Of a stretch of 64,000 nt of DNA, positions 45,125 through 56,007 are shown in pieces (the first letter of the stretch is position 1; every line of letters starts with the position of its first letter). The notes under the pieces were generated by a model. It worked only from the letters and a program-made list of their open reading frames with translations. It made no database searches and had not been told where the DNA came from. The DNA comes from Ctenosaura bakeri (lineage: Eukaryota; Chordata; Lepidosauria; Squamata; Iguanidae). The position numbers and the translations under genes were made by a program. Location of the stretch: positions 62,001 through 126,000 of the forward strand of contig CAOLHI010000968.1 of the NCBI GenBank assembly GCA_948474755.1, written 5' to 3'.

Positions 45125-46385
45125 GAATAAATAAGTTAAAAGATTGGATGAATATAATGAATAAAGATAAAATAAAGGAGAGATTACAGGGTACTAAGAT
45201 ATCATGGTTTAATTATATACAGTTAGAGCAATGGACAAGGAATTGTAAAAGGAAGAATAAAGGTTTCAGAGAATATACTAAATTTGAACAAATGATTATA
45301 CAAAGAGAAGATATGGAGGAAAATGAAATATTGAAGGGTACCACAAGTGAAATATACAAAATGTTGGCAAAATTTGAAGATGAAGATGAATATCTTACAA
45401 AAATATGAGAGGAAGAATTAGCACAAAAAATATTCAGGACTGGGGGAAAATTTGGAATCAGTGTCATTTAAAAAAATCTGTCCGTAAGGATAAAAGAGAA
45501 CTATTATAAATTGGTTTAGAAATGGTACCTAACACCAGTAAGGTTAAATTATATAGATAAGAATGACTCAAGGTGGTGTTGGAGGAGTTGTCAAGAGATT
45601 GGTACATATATTCATATGTGGTGGGATTGTGAAGGTGTACAGAAATTTTGGTAAAGGGTGTTTAAAGAGATAAAAGGGGATAACAGAAACTGATTTACAG
45701 ATATGTCCAGGTATAGCATTATTATCTATATTTGATAAGGTTAATTGTACCCAGGCAATGAAGGACTTAATTACAAACTTATTAACTGCAGCAAAGTTAA
45801 TTATATCAAGAACATTCACGGAGATTTTCAAATAGAGGATTGGTATAAAGAAGTGTGGAAAACTGTGATTAATGATAATTTAACATGTCGAATTGAAGCC
45901 CAAAACAGAATAATGAAGGGGAATGATTTTGAAGCAATATGGAAGATATTTGTGGAAAAGGTTTTAATAAAAGAGGAAGGTGTCATACCTACACAAGAAG
46001 AATTACAATTCTGGAAGGTGAAGTAAGTTGGAACATAATTGGCTCGGGAGAGTGAGTTTGTTTTTAGGAATAGTTTGATATGTTTAATAATAAGATCATA
46101 TTTTGTAATAGTAATAGATTAAATGTAATTGAAAAGTATAGAGTTAAGAACGAAATTATTATAATAATAATGAGTATAATGAGAATGAGATCTAGATATA
46201 GGTAACCAAAGTATATAAGCAGTGTGATATAGAATATGTTCAATAAGTATATGATTGTAATGGAATTGGACAGAAATAACAATGTGAGCTTGTTTTTGTT
46301 GAAATTCCTTTTTTTTCACTGTTATGTGTATCACGTGTTTTTCTTTTTCTTTTTGTTCTGTTCTTTTCTTTATAGTCAATAAAAA
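45125..46385 (+). mobile_element. 5'-truncated L1 LINE, second copy
   Basis: About 1.26 kb between exact 16-bp duplications, ending CTTTATAGTCAATAAAAA. It covers only the ORF2 C-terminus and the AT-rich 3' untranslated region. Segments include NKDKIKERLQGTKISWFNY, the cysteine-rich motif HMWWDCEG (about 45606-45630) and a C-terminal frame at 45745-46026, in different frames because of small indels. No functional protein is possible. Confidence 0.88.
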
Positions 46386-46401
46386 AAAACATGGTTTGTC
46401 T
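46386..46401 (+). repeat. 16-bp target-site duplication, right copy
   Basis: Exact match to 45109-45124; its first As merge with the poly-A tail. Confidence 0.88.
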
Positions 46402-46514
46402 AGTTAACTCTCTTTTGTTTAGCTAAATGTAAACTGTGTTTGTTTGAAAACAAAAACAATGTAGGAGGCTTGTCTTACCTCAGTTTGTGTTACCTCCTTT
46501 TAATTGTTACATTT

Positions 46515-46685
46515 GAGTGAGACTTGGAAGGACAGCTATAAGAGAACTAGACAAGATCTTCAAGTATAAAGATGTGTCATTGAATACTAAAGTCAGATTT
46601 GCCCATGCCATTGTGCTTCCAGTCTCTCTGTATGGTTGTGAAAGCTGGACAGTGAAGAAAGCTGGTAGAGGAAATTGATGGCAAC
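46515..46685 (+). mobile_element. Bov-B fragment, plus strand
   Basis: Translates to RELDKIFKYKDVSLNTKVRF and SLYGCESWTVKKAG, the conserved region after the RT domain of Bov-B. It is the only plus-strand Bov-B in the window and ends abruptly. Confidence 0.8.
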
Positions 46686-46961
46686 TAACACAACAATATC
46701 ATATTTGTTGTGTTTCTCCACCCTTACTCTCATGGCTTCAAAGATGGGAGAAAATAACCTGCACTTTTGTTGGTACTTTCCTCCTCTGCCAGGCAACGTT
46801 CATTTAATTACCCAGCTCCTCACTAGCAAACTCCCACCTTGGCTGGTTAGCTCCACAGCATATAGCATCAAAATGTTTCAGGTTTCTTTATCTAGAAGTC
46901 ATGGACAAGACTACACCATTTTAAAACCGAAATATTTCAAATGAATTTTTAAAAAAAATAT

Positions 46962-47190
46962 TTGTTAGTTGTTGTGTGCCTTCAAGTTATTTCTAACTTA
47001 TGATGACCCTAAGCTAAACCTATGAGGTTTTCTTGGCAGAATTTGTTCAGAGGGAGCTTGTCCTTGCCTTCTTCTCAGTGTGGGACTTGCCCATGGTCAT
47101 ACAGTGGTTTCCACGCCTGAGCAGGGATTCAAACCCTGGTCTTGAAGTGTTCTAGTCCAACACTCAAACCACTACACTATGCTGGCTCTC
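46962..47190 (-). mobile_element. Sauria SINE, minus strand, close to an ANKS1B exon
   Basis: The tail TTGTTGTGTGCCTTCAAGTT is on the left and the head complement GAGAGCCAGCATAGTGTAGT on the right, with a B box (CAGGGTTTGAATCCC). Possible target duplication: AAAATATTTGTTAG on the left and AAAATGTTTGTTAC on the right, two changes. It ends 225 bases before the exon at 47415. Confidence 0.87.
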
Positions 47191-47414
47191 AAAATGTTTG
47201 TTACATTAGATCAGATTAACACACCTCTTCCTCAGTTTAATTTTAGGTGGGAATATTGCATTTAAATTCAACTGCACTCTGTTTTAACATATTAAAAATT
47301 TTTTTTTATGTATGTAAGATGTAAAATAAAAAGCAGCATGCACTTCTGTTAATGTATAGGGTTTGTCACATATAGCATAGTTGATTTTTGGAATTCTACT
47401 TTTTCTATCCTCAG

Positions 47415-47555
47415 AGGCCATCTTCAACTAATGTGTCACCAACTGAAGAAGAAGAAGAAGATGGAGGGGAAAATAGTTGTGGACCTACAGGTCTGTGGGA
47501 AGCACTGACACCCTGTAATGGATGCAGGAATCTTGGATTTCCCAGTCTTACTCAG
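47415..47555 (+). CDS. ANKS1B: ANKS1B exon, acidic tract and GLWEALTPCNGCRNLGFP motif (141 nt)
   Basis: 47 codons in phase 0 at both ends. It encodes RPSSTNVSPTEEEEEDGGEN, SCGPTGLWEALTPCNGCRNL and GFPSLTQ. The second half is nearly identical to vertebrate ANKS1B as I recall it; the acidic run differs in composition. The run of glutamates comes from five consecutive GAA codons (about 47445-47459), a trinucleotide repeat inside coding sequence. The Cys-x2-Cys pair (CNGC) is conserved, but there is no second pair here to form a zinc site. The acceptor TTTTTCTATCCTCAG is strong; the donor TCAG|GTAATT is moderate. The next coding exon of ANKS1B is not found in the remaining 16.4 kb. Confidence 0.94.
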
Positions 47556-47699
47556 GTAATTTACGCCATTTTTCAGTTGTCAGTAACATATTGTGTAACA
47601 CTGCATCTTTTACTCTAGTTTTCATTTTGACTTTTTTCTTCCTTCTTCATTCCTGCTTCAGAACAAAGTGACTCTTTTTTTAAAGCTCATTTAGTCTTA

Positions 47700-47900
47700 G
47701 ACCATTTCTGTACCACATTGCTATAGTGCTATTATTCCACTTTCAACATCCTGTGGAATTCTGGGGTTTGTAGTTTACTGAGGCCAAAGAGCACTCTGGC
47801 TCAGAATTCTAAATGCGCCTCCTAAACTGCAAACCCAAGGATTCCATAGGATGTTGAAAGTGGAATAATAGCATTATAACCATGTAGTATGGAAATGGTC
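47700..47900. mobile_element. Palindromic MITE, long variant, 145 bp after an exon
   Basis: The ends are GACCATTTCTGTACCACATT and GTAGTATGGAAATGGTC, with the long-variant centre (GTTTGTAGTTTACTGAGGCC, AAAGAGCACTCTGGCTCAGA). A TTA/TAC flank is possible, but no clear duplication. It is the most complete long copy together with 61669-61871. Confidence 0.85.
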
Positions 47901-48651
47901 TACAATGCAGTTCCTATATGTATTTATTCAGAACTTATTCCCACTGGGCACAGTAGGACTTAATGCCTACAAATTTTTGTTATGGGATTTCAAACTTAAT
48001 AGCAAACCACTGAAAATTATTCCAATAACATGACGTTATTGAATTAAATGATTCTGGAAACTGTGAAACATTTCTGCAAATTATCTTTGTCTCTGAAAGT
48101 TTAAAGGCTGCAATTCTGCGTACATTAATAAGTAAATCCAGTAACTGGTACAGATTGGAAACTTGGTTACTTCCCATTTCTTGATTTGCTTATTCCATTT
48201 GTATGGGAAGAGCGATCATGGCCTTATGCATGGAAAGGGTCAGCAGGCTGCTGTGATCCATGAAAGCTATTGTAGAATGATTTTAGATTGTGAAAATGGT
48301 TTAAGATGTCCTGAGCCCTTTTACAACTCTTTATAAAGAGAATAGGTTCTCTTGTTTCTCTTTTACTCATTTTATGATATTGTTGTTCACATGGATTGGC
48401 TGGGCCAGGTCCCTTGTTGTTTGGATGATGATCTTATAACTGTAGAATACTTAAGAATCAGAAGAATATTTTCATTGGCAGAACTGTTTCATCAGATTTC
48501 CTCTTCCACATAGTTTCCTATGTGGCTGTAAAAATAACCTTCTCTTTTTTCCACTGGTAGGAGTATTCTGAAAAAAAATGTGTTCAGGGATGTTCCTGGC
48601 ATTGGAATGATAAGAGGGATCCAACCCAATGCATTTCATCTTGTACTTTTT
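47901..48651. other. Intronic DNA, nothing recognised
   Basis: Unique-looking; no exon or repeat family. Confidence 0.5.
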
Positions 48652-49128
48652 GGCCCTTTCCACACAGGGGTATTAAAATGGTGTAGCGCGACCTCTGACA
48701 GAGGTCGTCTACACTGTAAAATGGATTGGGGCAGACTACTTTAGTGTAATTCCACACCCTAATCCGCGCTAGGGCAACTGGAAGTGGCACCGCCGCATGC
48801 TTTTAAAAAACCACCTTCCAAGAGGTTTTTAAAAAGCACGATCATGCAGCCCCATGCAGCCCCGTTGCAGTGCCCGGTGTGGATTTGCAGGCGCGTGCAA
48901 GGGTGTGCCTGCAGATCTGCCAGGGGCGGGCTTTCCGGCTGGCGAGCTTCTCCGGTTGGTGGAGAGCCTCCGCCAGTCGTAAACCGCCATTTTGGGTGCC
49001 GCGGGACGCCAACGAATGTGGAGCAGCGAAAACGCGCTGCTCCACGTGGCGACGGACTTACCGGGTTTCAGGTAAGCTCCGTTTCAGGACGTCTCAGGAC
49101 GTTTTTTCCTTCACGTGCGGAAAGGGCC
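48652..49128. mobile_element. GC-rich TIR element, family 4
   Basis: The ends GGCCCTTTCCACACAGG and, reversed, GGCCCTTTCCGCACGTGAAG form terminal inverted repeats. Sub-terminal GACCTCTGACAGAGGTC is itself palindromic. The interior is strongly GC- and CpG-rich within AT-rich intron and could be mistaken for a CpG-island promoter. Open frames of 67-115 codons on both strands reflect composition. Confidence 0.72.
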
Positions 49129-49433
49129 TAAGTGTATAGAGTGCCCTACAACTTTTTGCCAGGAACTAGCGATATACGTATTCCCAGCTCTAAGGCTAGT
49201 AGAACTGGAACTTTCTTCTTTTCTTCATCCTGCTGCTGCTCTCAGTAGTGCCAAAAACTGCTTCAAAGAGCTCCCCAGATGTGCAGAATAGGGTGTTTGT
49301 TCTGCATCCTGGCCTTTATCTCATTTACTGAAATACTACCAAAGTAGTATGGGTTTAGTAGCAAGTAATAATATTTATGCCAGAGTTCTCTGGTCTTGGG
49401 GATAATCTCTCTGTGGGAGTTGGTGATTCTCCC

Positions 49434-49695
49434 GTTGTTGTTGTTGTTGTTGTTGTTGTTGTTATTATTATTATTATTTATTTGTATCCCGCCTCTCCAC
49501 ATGGATCGAGGCGGCGAACAACTTACAAATAGCATGTATTTCGAAACATTTCCATACATGCCCCCACAAGCTGGGTACTCATTTTACCGACCTGCGGAAG
49601 GATGGAAGGCTGAGTCAACCTTGGAGCCCGGCAGAATCGAACTCACAACCTTGTGGCTTGCAGTACTGGCATTTAACCACTGCGCCACCATGCTT
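49434..49695 (-). mobile_element. tRNA-derived SINE with CCCGCCTCTCC tail, copy 3
   Basis: (TTG)n-(TTA)n tail (49434-49478), GTATCCCGCCTCTCCACATG, then body and head with the B box (complement GGTTGTGAGTTCGATTCTG) and A box TGGCGCAGTGGTTAAATGCC. Same orientation as the copies at 32553 and 41313. Confidence 0.87.
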
Positions 49696-52600
49696 CTCTC
49701 TTCATGGAGCTAAGTCTAGAAATACTGTTCAGAAAACCTACAAAATATAGTGTAAAAATGTAAAAAAAAATTAAAAAGTAATGAAATAGAACACAACCAA
49801 CTTGGCCTCATTAATTTAATATGAAAATAAATCTTTAGCTTCTACTGAAAAGTTTTCATATTTCTTTGACATTTGAACATGTTTTTTTACCATATTTTTA
49901 TACATTTAGAGAACTTAAGCATTTGGCATTTCCGCTATATTAAACTGTACAATATTCACAGATGATCAAAACTTTTCTTAACAAGCATTTGCCATGGATC
50001 TGTTCCCAATCAATAATAATTAAAAAGACATTTATGTTCAGTGTCTTGATGTTTGAAAGGGAACATGGAAAAAAAAAAGCCAGAAAAGAGGAAGCTGTCA
50101 GTAGTCTAAGTGTATGTTGACATATTTTAGCTTAGAGGGGGAGAAATCTTGATTGTGTCATGAAATACAAAGCAGAAAGTCTAGGTCACAATGTATTGGG
50201 GAGGGGGCATGGATTACTCTAGATGAGTTCGTGACTCTCCGTATAAGTGATAGGGAAGGAAAACAAGGCTCTTTTTCTGTTGATCAGAAAATGACCTGAA
50301 TTTTAAGATTAGGAGATTTACCTTTGCAATGTAAGCCATATTTACTTTCATTCTACAGTTTATTTACTTATTTTTTCCCATTTGACTGAATGTTTTTTCC
50401 CCATTCAGATCTGAATAAGGAAAGAAAATGTTGCATATCTGGACCCAATGAATCTCTGTTTGGATCAGTAGAGCTATGTATATGCAATTGTAGTTTAAGG
50501 GTGATGCTGTAACTTCTTCCGAAAATATTATTTATAGGCAAAGCTTCAGTTGGCAAGAGTAAGTGCAGTATTACACAAGGGCAGAGCAATATCTTGGGTT
50601 CTTAAGGTTATTATACTACAGACTTTTCAGTCTGCTAAATTACATTTCTATGCATTTCTTTGCAAGTATTTTAGTATGTTTACACCCTATATATAATGAC
50701 TCACCAGTGGGGTCTTCGTTAGAGGAAGAGTTTAATTGCAAGATCAGATAAACTTCAGAAAAAAATACTTTTATAAATGTGTTTAATTTTCATAGAAGCT
50801 ATAAAAATGCTAAAAGCAGTCTAGCCAAAGACTATTTTAGGCTCAACAAACTGTTGAACCCATAATGGTAGCACTCAGAGTACGATGGATACTATCCATT
50901 GCCAAATGACAGGAAACATATTTTACATTACATTCTGTTGTTCAGTGGGAGTGAATGTCAGAAGAATTTTCCTCTTGATTGCTTCTTTTCAGACCTCTGG
51001 TGAGATTAGCCAATAATAAGTAGTATTGCAGTCATTAGCATTCCATTTCCTGAGATTTCAGAACTAATACACGCGAGTGGTGGTTTCATTGTTGTGATTT
51101 CATAGAGGCAGGGCAGGCAAAGGTTTTTTGGGGGGTGAGTGAGTAGGAAGTGGGACTGTTTTGGTGTCAGCTGATTTTAGAAACAGGCATGAGGGAGATT
51201 CAGGTAAATGTGCCCAGAATCTGATAAAAGTCAGCTAACCTGGTAACATGACAACCCAACAACTGAAGGAGGGACAACCCTTTTATGATGGCTGGAAGGT
51301 GGCATAATGCATCCAGCAGCTCCAACAAATGTTGTCATTCCTTCTAGGGCTTGCATCCCTCACAGCTTTACCTACATCAGTATCACACATGGGGAGATTT
51401 TCCAGGTCCTGTGACGTCTGTGAAAGACTCAGTTGCCAACCTATAGGGTTTTGTTTCGATAACACTGCTGCCAGTAATTGTGCAACATGAAGAGTCATGA
51501 GTTGTGACACTGGCCTTCTGTTCGCTGCCTTGTTCAGCATGGCACAAGTGTGTGTACCCATCATTTCTGTATGAAGTTCTCTCCCCTTGTGCCTGTTTTT
51601 TTTTTTGGTATACTGATGTATATGTGAGTGTGGTATGCATACAGACACCCCTGTGCTGAGCAAGCGAGCCCTGGAGCCACCTGGGAAGTGGATGGCTTTT
51701 TGAGCAGGCTTTTCATACACAAAAATCAAGGTTTCTTCTTGTTTAGTGCCACTAACTCAGATTCGTCTCCTTACCTTGAGACTGGAATAAGTGCAGCCTC
51801 TACTCTCAGTTGGCACCTGGATACCTGGCAATCCTAATAAGGACTGCTTTCTGTCCATTTTATTCATCTCCCCAGAAATGACCCCTCTGAAAGAATGATC
51901 ACAAAGATTAAATGAGCATTACAGTGACAACATAGATTTTGGAAGAGAAGGGCAACCAACAAATTTGGTGGTTATTTTTGTTTTTATAGAAGTTCTGTAT
52001 TATAGCCTTCACACCTAGTTGATTAAATAAATTATAATTACCAAATATGACAAAGAATTTCTTTATACAAGTTGCCCATCTAAAAGAGGCACAGCCCCCT
52101 TCCAAAAGCCTTCAGTTTAAAAATATTATTTTTTTCCCTTTACACAAAGTATACATACAGTGTTTCTTGTTTACAAATGTTTTTGGAAGCTCAAATCTCT
52201 CTATAAATAAGGTTGAAATTATTTGTAAGGAAGATTTTGTTTGCCAAATCTATTTGTATACAAGGACATTCTAAATTGATAGGTAGTTGTTCCTAACATC
52301 ACATCCTTGGAGCCCTCTTGGAACATCTGTTTGAACCCATGGCTGCCAATTCCAGTAAACTACTCACAGTGAATTACGTTAGCTAATTGTAGGGGCATTT
52401 TACTTCAAACCATAACTAAGCGTTTTTCACTCTGGCAAAGCAGTCTGTAGGCTAGAACTTTATTTTCCACAGGAAATATCATTATCATTATCATGTTTTA
52501 CCATCAGCCCCCCTCCCCAAAAGTTAGCTGCATTGTGATCAGTCTTAAGTCCCACAATTAGGGACCTAACCTGCTCAGTTGGGAAAATTAACACATACAG

Positions 52601-52929
52601 TAGAAATGTGAGAGGAAGAAAAAGAAAGTTTTGAGAGATGTTATTTTTTTAAAAAATATTATTCTAAGAGCAGATGTTGATGTTTCACCTGGTATTAACC
52701 TCTATTTGAAATTATATTAATAATTTATATATACGCTTGAAAAATAAACCATTCACAATAGCTGTATTGCAGTTATCCAGGATAATAACTGTTTCATTTT
52801 CATGGAATGTAACAAAAGTAGGTCGTTAACATTTTCCAAATGTCTGTCAGACTTCACAGCTTTATATTATTTTTACCACTATGGAATACAGCCAGGGAAT
52901 TTTACACTGGCACTTTCTAAAGCTTTTCT
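49696..52929. other. Intronic DNA, nothing recognised
   Basis: About 3.2 kb of AT-rich unique-looking DNA. The 148-codon minus-strand frame at 51283-51729 has no recognisable domain, and overlapping frames of similar length exist on both strands. Confidence 0.45.
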
Positions 52930-53480
52930 ATTTTTCAAATTTATTTATTATCCTGCCTTTCTCCTAGCACAGGTCTCAAAGTAGCTTACAACAAGTTAAA
53001 ATAAAGTGCCGTTAAAAAAAACTATTAGTACAAAAGTTTTTTTTTAAATATTAACAAATAACTCTGTTAAAAAACTGAAGTTAAAACAGCTCAAAACACT
53101 TGTAAAACATCATAGAAAAGATAGAAGAGCATCACATGCCAGTAAAAGCCCCGTCTGCCACTACAAGAGCCAAAGGCTTACATAAAAAGACTTTTGCCTG
53201 ATGGCCAAAGGATTGGAGAAAAGGGGCCAATGAAACCTTCCATGGTAGAGTGTTCCAAAACCTGGAAGTAGCCACTGAGAGAGCTTATTTGTGTGTCCTC
53301 CCCAAATGTGCCTGTGATGGTGGTGGAAACGACCAAAAGCTCTCCCCTGTGGATCTTAAGACTCCAGCAAGTTGGTATAGAGAAATAGAGTCTTTCAGAT
53401 AGTCTGGACACAAGCCTTATAAGGCTTTCAAGGTGACAATCAGCTCTTTGAATTCTGCCCAGAAACAGAGAGATTTTGGA
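52930..53480 (-). mobile_element. Dispersed squamate repeat (LINE/SINE tail type), family uncertain
   Basis: TTTATTATCCTGCCTTTCTC, TCAAAGTAGCTTACAACAAG and, further right, AAGGCTTTCAAGGTGACAAT, CTCTTTGAATTCTGCCCAGA resemble the 3' part of an old interspersed repeat common in lizards. Its start resembles 7950-8020. The name is not certain. Confidence 0.45.
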
Positions 53481-54105
53481 GAGATCAAAAATGGTCTATT
53501 CAGACTAGGGAAATGGGCATTAAAATGGCAAATGAGATTCAATATAAACCAGCATAGACCCTAAAACCTACCTAGTACAGCATTTTTTTTCCAACCAGTG
53601 TCAGCCAGATGCCTATGGGAAGCACACAAGTAGGACAAGAAAGCATTCTCCTTGTGCTCTTGCTCACCATCAAATGATATATGGAGGTTTCTCCTTTTAT
53701 GGTAGTGGAGGAAATATATAACCATCTTGACTGGTAGCAATTAATACCACTGTCTATGATTTTGCCATGTCCTCCTTCACCTTGCTACCTGAGGTGGCAG
53801 CTGTCCCTATAACCTGCAGTAGTAGATTCTTTTATTATATGCTGTGTGGAAAACAATTTCTTTTCTTCATCATTCAGTTTCAGGGGAAACTGAACAGCCT
53901 CTGGTTCTTGTCCTGTAAGACACACAAAAAAGCTGCTTCTTTGCCACTTCCTTCACAAACATACCTTTTATAACACATTTCTCATTTATCACTTGCTGTT
54001 TTTAAAAGCTACACAGCCCCAATTGTAATATTTCAGCACAAGAGAGTTGATTCATGCTGATTATTTGGGTTGCCTTTTCTTTATTTGAATTTTTTTTTAT
54101 AATAG

Positions 54106-54665
54106 CCTTTCTGAGATGTGGTGACCAGCACTGTAAATAGTATTCCAAATGTGGTTCCATCATACATTTACATAAAGGGACTATAGTAGTTCTATTCTGA
54201 CATCTTTTTTTTTTATTATGCCCACTATAGAATTTGTCTTTTCTTTAAGTTACCCACACACTAGATTGACATTTTTATTTGGCTGTGCATCACAACTTCA
54301 AGATTCCTTTCTTGGTGGGTTGCAGATCCCATCAGTATATATGTCGTCGTCGTCTCTCTTCTTCTTCTTCTTCTTCTTCTTCTTCTTCTTCTTCTTCTTC
54401 TTCTTCTTCTTCTTCTTCTTCTTCTTCTTTGCCTCAACATGCATCACTTTACACTTGATTACACTATATCACATGTGCCATGTTAATACCCGTTCCTTCC
54501 ATTTGGAGAGATCCTTTTGGAACTCTTCTAAATCTGTTCTTCTTCTTTATTTTTACTACCTTCAGTAATTTGGCACCATCAGCCAGTCTGGCCACACTAT
54601 CAATAACCTCTAACTCCAGGTTATTTATGAGCACATTGAAAATGTCTGTGCATGACTTATTTAGT
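54106..54665 (-). mobile_element. Old CR1/L3-type LINE fragment, minus strand, with (CTT)n
   Basis: The left part has GTGGTGACCAGCACTGTAAA and TATTCCAAATGTGGTTCC, complements of a conserved CR1 segment. The right part, read on the minus strand, encodes FNVLINNLELEV and LADGAKLLKV, a decayed form of [11 protein letters not shown] and ADDTKLGG. A (GTC)n-(CTT)n microsatellite (54343-54430, about 24 pure CTT units) splits it. Confidence 0.75.
54343..54430 (+). repeat. (GTC)n-(CTT)n microsatellite
   Basis: Four GTC units, a short CTCT bridge, then an uninterrupted CTT run of about 70 bases. Confidence 0.95.
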
Positions 54666-55812
54666 TCACTTTCCAGCTGACAGTAGAAAAACAAGCAGTT
54701 GGAAACCACCACCACACACAACAATGTGAGACTGATAAACCCTGGAACTAGACTAGCAGAATGCTCCTTGCTAATTCTTGACCATCACCAAAGTAGTACT
54801 AATGTGGAGCTGCCATACCCCCTTGTCTTAACCAGTTTCAGAGTTAGTTAGAGTAGATAGTCAGGGAGCTGTTCATCTATGTGTGATCCTGAGAGTGTAA
54901 AGTGGAAGTGGAAGAGGCATTTCAAACTCCTCTGTATGGATAATTTTGGGGGGGGGACGAGCTACAATATGGACACTTGTGTCTACAATATTTGTCAGGA
55001 ATTTTAAACTCCTAACAGGCAAAAAACTTTATCAAAAATGAACGTGCTTAGCTTAATTTCTTTGAAAAGTAATCAATAGAGAGAGGCACTAAAATAAATC
55101 CCAGCTCTCATTCACTGTGCTGATTTTACCTCAGTCTTCAGCAAGGTATAATCAGTGCCTGCTGGCTCCTTCGGAGTTTAATACGTGTTGCTCTTTCCAG
55201 TGGCTCAGTAGCTGTTTGAATGTGTGGGTGGTATTTTCTTAAGACTACCGAACTTCCAGTTTACCCAGTACTTAGAAAATCCACTTTGAACTCAAGAATT
55301 CACAGCAAAAACTTTGTTTTATAGCAATATTCTTGTTTGGCAGCATATAGTGTAATTTAATAAATTTAGAGACCATACCATGGCATCCACCCCACTAAAG
55401 CAAACTTGCCAGATTGCAGACAAAGGATGTTGGAAATAATTGCTCAAGTGGAATCTGATAACTGAGAAGGAGAGTTAGTTTTGTACTTGGCCCTCATACT
55501 AATTGGTTCTTGCCTATGTTCCCTACCAAGATGAGCAAATGATGCTATTGTTGGAATCAGTGGATGAAAATTCAGATGTAATGATAAAAAGAAAACCCAA
55601 TGTAGTTGCTAGCAATTTAACACGGAAATAAGGTAGTGAGGGTTATTCTAAAAAGAATGTCCTTTTGTCTTTTGTTTCTTTATGACATGGGTAGCCAGCT
55701 ACCAATTTTCACTTTCTTTTCTTCATTGAATACACAAATTATCTTGTGCATCAAATACAGCAATGCTTTAAATAACTTTATCTTTGTATACCTGTGCAAT
55801 AGCTGTGCAATA
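54666..55812. other. Intronic DNA, nothing recognised
   Basis: No exon or repeat family; a G-run is at 54950-54957. Confidence 0.45.
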
Positions 55813-55820
55813 CATTTCTG

Positions 55821-55999
55821 CAGTGGTGTGGGAGCGAGGGAGGCAGTGTGCCCTGTGTGGCACTTTTTTGGGGGACACCAGTGCTCTTTGCCTGCCTCTC
55901 CACACCATTGCCCCTCCCAGACCACGTGTACTGTCACCCCACCCACATGTGCCATCACCCCACCCGCCCCTACCCTGCTCACACCAAGCTACATCACTG
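55821..55999. mobile_element. Short non-autonomous hAT element with exact 8-bp duplication
   Basis: 179 bp between two copies of CATTTCTG (55813-55820 and 56000-56007). The ends are CAGTGGTGTGG and, reversed, CAGTGATGTAGC. The interior is GC-rich, which explains the long overlapping open frames on both strands. Confidence 0.85.
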
Positions 56000-56007
56000 C
56001 ATTTCTG

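Noticed and set aside
51283..51729. 148-codon minus-strand frame
   Set aside because: No family resemblance; overlapping frames of similar quality are present.
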